Positions 33,601 to 37,850 of a stretch of DNA of 37,850 nt are shown here, piece by piece. Below the pieces are notes generated by a model. That model was not told where the DNA came from, searched no databases, and saw only the letters and a program-made list of their open reading frames with translations. Position 1 is the stretch's first letter. Each line of letters opens with the position of its first letter. Origin of the DNA: Dictyocoela muelleri (lineage: Eukaryota; Microsporidia); NCBI GenBank assembly GCA_016256075.1, contig SDVU01000002.1:1-37850 (forward strand), written 5' to 3'. Both the position numbers and the translations under genes were made by a program.

Positions 33601-33613
33601 CTGCCCCCTCTAT
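33601..33613 (-). other. Polypurine tract
   Basis: The minus strand reads ATAGAGGGGGCAG immediately before a TGTTG start. In LTR retrotransposons this tract primes plus-strand DNA synthesis and marks the 3' LTR boundary. It is one of very few G-runs in this AT-rich window. Confidence 0.6.
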
Positions 33614-33859
33614 GTTATCTAATTAACAAAACAAAATTTTATATCATAACCATGAATCCTTCATCTCTTCCTCTAATCTTAATCTAAACACTCCTCTTAC
33701 TTTTATCTTTAACTTCATAAGGTTCTATGTATAAATATTCTAATTTATTTTTATTGAAATTTTTTATGTAAATTTTTTCTCCAATTTGTAATTTTTCTAA
33801 TTTTAAAGTTGGTAAACTTTTTTTATATTTTTTTTATAGGTTTACTTTGGAAAATAATT

Positions 33860-34330
33860 ATTATTTATCTTATCAATATCATATTATGAATAACCCGATA
33901 TTATTGCTGTAGGTTGTTCTTTTATATTTCGACGGTAATTAATATTTAATCTTTTATTTATCAAATTTTCAATTGTGTGTAAATATTTTCCTTTAAACAT
34001 TCTCAAAACTTCTGCAATGGTTTGATTTAATCTCTCACTTATTCTATTTGAAGCTGGGTGATATATAGGTGTAGAAAATTTTTTAATATTCAAATTTTTC
34101 AAATAGTTTTTAAATGAATTACTTGAACATTGTTTTCCGTTGTCGCAAATAAATTTTTTAGGAAATGCAATATTTTTAATAAATTTTTTGATTTCTGATT
34201 AATATCTGTGGTCTTTATTATTGTAAAAATTTGACTTTAGTGATCTGCTATACACGTCTGTTAATGTCAAAAAATATCTTTATTGAGTATTGTAATCATG
34301 ATAAAAATGGCTTAAACTAAATGGTTCGAA
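33860..34330 (-). pseudogene. Integrase region of second Ty3/gypsy element
   Basis: A clean minus-strand stretch (33884-34102) reads STPIYHPASNRISERLNQTI, then AEVLRMFKGKYLHTIENLI and LNINYRR. This is the catalytic-Glu end of a Ty3/gypsy integrase core and the start of its C-terminal region. Just upstream, FICDNGKQCSS (34130-34165) marks the second-Asp region (D-N-G). It belongs to the broken pol gene. Confidence 0.8.
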
Positions 34331-34629
34331 TATATAAGAACATATCGTCTCTATTTTATTTCTTGGGAAGATTTTATACTTTTATGTCATTTTTATTATA
34401 GATTTCTTACATCTGATACATAATTTGCAATTTTTTTATTTTTTCATTAATATTTTTTATATTATAAATTTTATATAATGGTTTTAAGTTATAATATAAT
34501 GAACTTATTCACTATGAACACTTAATGAATGCATAATATTTAAAAATAGAAGTTAACAACCTTTTTTTACTATAAATCTATTTTTCTATCTTTAAGAAAA
34601 TGTTTTTTGATAGAATATATTTCAAGTAA

Positions 34630-35060
34630 ATGTTATATTTTTGTTTGTAAATAATTTTTTTTATCATTATTTATGTAAAAACATCTTGAAAGTTTTTCAC
34701 CGATTTTATTTTTATCTAACTTTATACTTTTTATATTTATATTTAACTCATTTAAGATTAACTCCCATCTTTCAATTCTTTTACTTATTATTTTATTTCC
34801 GTATAAGCAGTTTTTATTGTCCGTTTCGGATTCAATATGAAGGCCCTGAATAATATTTTTGTAGAATTCTATCGTTTTAATAATAGCAAACATTTTTTTT
34901 TACCACTGAATAATTTTTCATAATATCATTAAATTTTTTACTGTGATAACTAATTATTCCTTTTTATTTAAAAAAGAACTGATCCAATACCTTTTTCTGA
35001 TGCATCGCATTGTATGTAAAATTTTTGTTTTAAATCTGGTAGATCTTAATGTGCATGCCC
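34630..35060 (-). pseudogene. RNase H region of second Ty3/gypsy element
   Basis: On the minus strand, QCDASEKGIGSVLF (34975-35020) is the DxS/G start of a Ty3-type RNase H. The stretch 34633-34893 reads IIKTIEFYKNIIQGLHIES, then TDNKNCLYGNK, RIERWELILNELNI and KIGEKLSRCF. These match the TDNKN, RWxLxLNE and LSR motifs of this domain and its tether. Confidence 0.85.
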
Positions 35061-35199
35061 AATTAAATCTTCTTTTATATTAATTAAATCTTCTTTCTGT
35101 TCATCTCCCCATTTTTCTTATTATTATCTTCTAAAAGTCTAGTTAAACTTATTTTATGTCTACTGACATCTGGTATAAAGTTTCTATACCATGTAATAA

Positions 35200-36240
35200 T
35201 ACCAATAAAACTCTGTACTCTTTTCTTTGTAGTATATTATATACTCGAATTCAATAATTTATCAATATTTGATTTTTCTATCTTTATTTACTATTTTCAA
35301 TAAATTACCTAAAATTTCAATTTTTTCAGTTAGAAATTGCTTTATTAAGAATTTATCAATACCTTATATTTTAAAAATCTCTTAATAATTTCAAATAATA
35401 ATTTGTTATTTTCTTAATAGTCATTCCATAAATTATTATGTCGTCAAATAATCTATGCAGTTTTCGATTCCTTTAATAATTTTATGGATTATTCATTGAA
35501 ATAATTTAGGTTTAGATTTTATCCAAATAGTATCCTTTTATATCGGAACTGTTAACGAATATGGTAAAACTTGTAATATATCGACTATTCTCATCTAATA
35601 TTATTTGGTTAAAACCATTTTTTAGATCTGTTTTGGAAAAATATTTATTTTAACGATCTTATATAAACTTTAAAAAATTTTCGGAATTAAAGAAATTTTA
35701 TCATGAATAAATTTATTTACTGTTTTGTAATCAACTACTAAATTAGTTCTATATTTTTCTTTTCTATTAAAAATGATGGACTTGCAAATTTATCTCTATT
35801 TTCTTCTATAATGTTATTTTATAATTGTCGATTTATTTCTTTTTGAGCTCCTTTTTCGTATTTAATAGGTACTGAATAATATTCTAGTTTAAAGGTTTCG
35901 TTTTCAATTGATTTATTTATAAATAATGTAATTGGTTCGGTTTTTATGTGTGAAAAGAATTTGTATTTATTTATATATTCTTTCAAAATTTGTTCTAATT
36001 CTGATCATATTAATTATTATCAATAATTTATCGTATAAGATTTTACCTATTTTATCTTCACTAACTTCATTATTAGTCATGGGAATTATGTTGTCATCAA
36101 TGTTTAAAACTTTATTTTTATAATCTATAATAACTTCATTGTTGAATTTAAAATCACCACGTATAAAAGTTTTTCTGGCAACCCTTTTAATACAGGGGAT
36201 GTTTCTTTCATCGGTTTTTAATATTTAAAACATTAAATTC
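35200..36240 (-). pseudogene. Reverse transcriptase and protease-like region of second Ty3/gypsy element
   Basis: Minus-strand translation shows LVVDYKTVNKF (35715-35750, the lvDYRxLN motif), then a KNGFNQI-type segment near 35600. The catalytic-strand region RLFDDIIIYGMT follows (35420-35458). To the right, IIDYKNKVLNIDDNIIPMTN (36075-36140) resembles the linker or protease end upstream of Ty3/gypsy polymerases. It is broken. Confidence 0.7.
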
Positions 36241-36363
36241 TATTTCTACACTTTTACATGTTTTTTCTAACGATCCATTACCAAAAATAGTATTTATATA
36301 TTTTGTTTCTGTTATAGGTTATTTTAGTTCTTTTACAAAAAAAGAATCTCTTACAAAGCTGTA

Positions 36364-36899
36364 GCAACAGAACTCGCCGAAGACGAGTTTCCGTAAACTC
36401 GCCACGAGCGCCGCCGAGAGTATAACGAGAACTCGCCACAAAATTTTTTTTTAAAAAAAATATAGATTTTTTTTTTGTTTCAACAAGAATATTCGATTAT
36501 AACATGTCTTAGATACTATATCTAGAAAAATTTTATAAATTACTAAATATGAAAATTCCAAAGTACAATAAAAATTTATTTGTATTGTTTTATATACATA
36601 TTTTAAAAATCGGTTTATTATATAAGATGGCTCTGGAAGTTTAAATAAAAACTGAATTCTACAATATGTATATAAAACAATAAAAATAAATTTTTATTAT
36701 ACTCTGGAATTTCCATATTTGATAAATTATAAAATTTTTCTAGATATAGTATCTAAGACATGTTATAATCAAATTTCTTGTTGAAACAAAAAAAATTCTA
36801 TATTTTTTTTTTAAAAAAATTTTGTGGCGAGTTCTCGTGATACTCTCGGCGGCGCTCGAGGCGAGTTTACGAGAACTCGTCTTCGGCGAGTTTTCGTGC
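36364..36899. mobile_element. Foldback MITE, 536 bp, high arm identity
   Basis: The left arm (36364-36605) and right arm (36655-36899) are inverted repeats, more than nine in ten identical by eye. Each outer segment is GC-rich for this window (ACTCGCCGAAGACGAG, GAGCGCCGCCGAGAGTAT, AGAACTCGCCACAAAATTTT). It is followed by AT-rich ACATGTCTTAGATACTATAT and ATAAAAATTTATTT. The spacer is about 50 bp (TTAAAAATCGGTTTATTATA region). The high identity implies a young or gene-converted element. It lies at the truncated end of the second gypsy fossil and 35 bp from the Merlin start codon. No convincing target duplication. Confidence 0.85.
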
Positions 36900-36934
36900 A
36901 GCGCACCCCTATTTTAAAACGTTTGAACAAAGCT

Positions 36935-37789
36935 ATGGATCATGAATATTTTTCATATATTAGCTCTAATGATAGCATAATTGAGCTTTTCAAAGTTTTT
37001 GGCGCAATATCCAGCAGTAAAAAATGCCAAGCCTGTATGGGCAATATAAAAATGATAAAAAATACAAGGTCATCATTGGAATATATTTGGAGGCGTAATA
37101 TTTGTTTCAATGAGAATAAAATATTATCAAATTGCTCCTTAAAATCAACCAAGATATCTCCTTTCGTATTTTTGAAATTTGCCTTCTATTTCTATAATAA
37201 AAATAATTTCTCGGCAAATTATGTTATGGAAAATACAGGAATAGGCGAGGAGATGTATAAAAAGATCCTATCATTATTCCGATCAAAAATCTCTCAATAT
37301 GTTAAAAATAATAAAAGACAATTGGGAGGAACATTAAATGAGGTTCAAATCGATGAAACGTTCTGGGCTCGGCAGAAATATGGGTATGGAGATCCTGGGA
37401 TTGCAACTTGGATATTCGGGGCAGTTGAATATGATACAGGATATTGTTGGGTTGAAAGGGTGGAAAATAGAAGGAAGAATACGCTGCTGCCAATAATATC
37501 AAGAGAAATACATAGCAAATCATATGTTATTTCTGATAGATGGTCTGCTTATAGTTCTATTCCTCATAAAAATACCGATAGTGTCTGCCATAAGTATAAC
37601 TTTGTCGATCCAGAGACCAGAGCAGATACTCAGATGATTGAAAACTTGTGGATGCATCTGAAGAAAATCAAACATTATAGTTATGGCATATCATTGAAAA
37701 CTTTGCCGGATCATCTCAATGTTTTTATGTTCTTCAGAAATTATAAGAATATAAAATTATCCAATTTCATAGAGATAATTCTTAATTAA
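36935..37789 (+). CDS. Merlin/IS1016-type transposase, intact
   Basis: This 284-residue DDE transposase of the Merlin/IS1595 (ISXO2-like) group cuts and pastes its own element. The N-terminal zinc-ribbon-like part has CQAC (residues 31-34) and WRRNIC (52-57). The catalytic core carries VQIDETFW (D140), VISDRWSAY (D201) and DTQMIENLW (E236), with the typical HKYNFVDPETRA just before the last. It looks complete, ending at TAA, and all three catalytic residues are present. I start it at the ATG at 36935. The frame stays open upstream to a GTG at 36824, but those 37 residues read through the arm of the neighbouring foldback, are R/T-rich and fit no family. A CACCCCTATTTT motif lies about 25 bp upstream. 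The 3' terminal repeat is probably beyond the window. Confidence 0.92.
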   Translation: MDHEYFSYISSNDSIIELFKVFGAISSSKKCQACMGNIKMIKNTRSSLEYIWRRNICFNENKILSNCSLKSTKISPFVFLKFAFYFYNKNNFSANYVMENTGIGEEMYKKILSLFRSKISQYVKNNKRQLGGTLNEVQIDETFWARQKYGYGDPGIATWIFGAVEYDTGYCWVERVENRRKNTLLPIISREIHSKSYVISDRWSAYSSIPHKNTDSVCHKYNFVDPETRADTQMIENLWMHLKKIKHYSYGISLKTLPDHLNVFMFFRNYKNIKLSNFIEIILN

Positions 37790-37850
37790 ATTTATTTTCT
37801 ATTAATTTATTAGTATTATTTTTTTTTATTTTTTTTATTAAGAGATGACC
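37790..37850. other. 3' flank of Merlin transposase
   Basis: T-rich sequence after the stop codon to the window edge. It ends TTAAGAGATGACC. Too short to decide whether it contains the element's right terminal repeat. Confidence 0.5.

Larger units (their letters stand above)
33000..36350 (-). mobile_element. Second Ty3/gypsy retrotransposon, broken and 5' truncated
   Basis: Minus-strand pol remnants run protease-like, reverse transcriptase, RNase H, integrase from right to left, followed by a polypurine tract and the start of a 3' LTR. It is distinct in sequence from the fossil at 18822-24207. No second LTR or Gag is visible: the right end stops at about 36350, next to a foldback element and the Merlin transposase. 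Long stretches are readable, so it is younger than the first fossil, but it still has several breaks. Confidence 0.8.

Noticed and set aside
36824-36934. N-terminal extension of the Merlin transposase from a GTG
   Set aside because: The extension translates the foldback arm, uses a non-ATG start and has no family match. The ATG at 36935 gives a length and domain layout normal for the family.

Overview
The window is extremely A+T-rich and consists almost entirely of mobile DNA. I find no host protein gene, no rRNA and no functional tRNA. The only long intact reading frame is a Merlin/IS1016-type transposase at the right edge. The element mix (Merlin, pogo/Tigger, Tc1-type TA-flanked palindromes, chromovirus-like Ty3/gypsy copies and a KRBA2-like integrase element) with very low G+C points to a eukaryote. 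My best inference is a microsporidian with an expanded, transposon-rich genome of the Edhazardia/Hamiltosporidium kind. That is inference from base composition and element content, not from a host gene.

Layout. 1-6.7 kb: a TTGAAAA tandem repeat, two tRNA-derived SINE copies (1150-1606 plus, 2412-2865 minus), a 365-bp MITE (3511-3875), then about 2.9 kb of unassigned AT-rich DNA. 6.7-10.4 kb: a broken element with inverted terminal repeats and a retroviral-type integrase. A 1.56-kb TA-flanked palindromic element (8653-10213) sits inside it and carries a further 307-bp palindrome (8916-9222). 11-18 kb: four more SINE copies. One of them (11923-15662) is split by a 3.3-kb degenerate palindrome. 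18.8-24.2 kb: a minus-strand Ty3/gypsy fossil with two LTRs of about 205 bp, with a pogo/Tigger transposon (21015-22736) inserted in its reverse transcriptase region. 24.5-25.9 kb: a giant palindrome whose arms are tandem TTATAAAACCC- and TTAACCC-type repeats. 26.9-28.4 kb: two decayed Merlin-type transposases. 29.5-30.0 kb: a palindrome with CAGCAG-rich tandem arms. 31.8-32.2 kb: a seventh SINE copy. 33.0-36.35 kb: a second minus-strand Ty3/gypsy fossil. 36.36-36.90 kb: a 536-bp foldback element directly abutting the intact Merlin transposase (36935-37789).

Two things may be new. The first is a tRNA-derived SINE family: seven copies in both orientations share a Pol III A/B-box head, an internal body and a common tail (AGATGTTGTCAGCATGTA-like). 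The second is a family of Tc1-type foldback elements. They start TA|CAGYCC and have terminal repeats that seem to have grown by tandem amplification of a unit of about 22 bp (TTTCATNNTTATANACCCA-like), giving hairpins of 1.4-3.3 kb. The nesting gives a relative history: gypsy before pogo, SINE before foldback, integrase element before foldback before inner palindrome.
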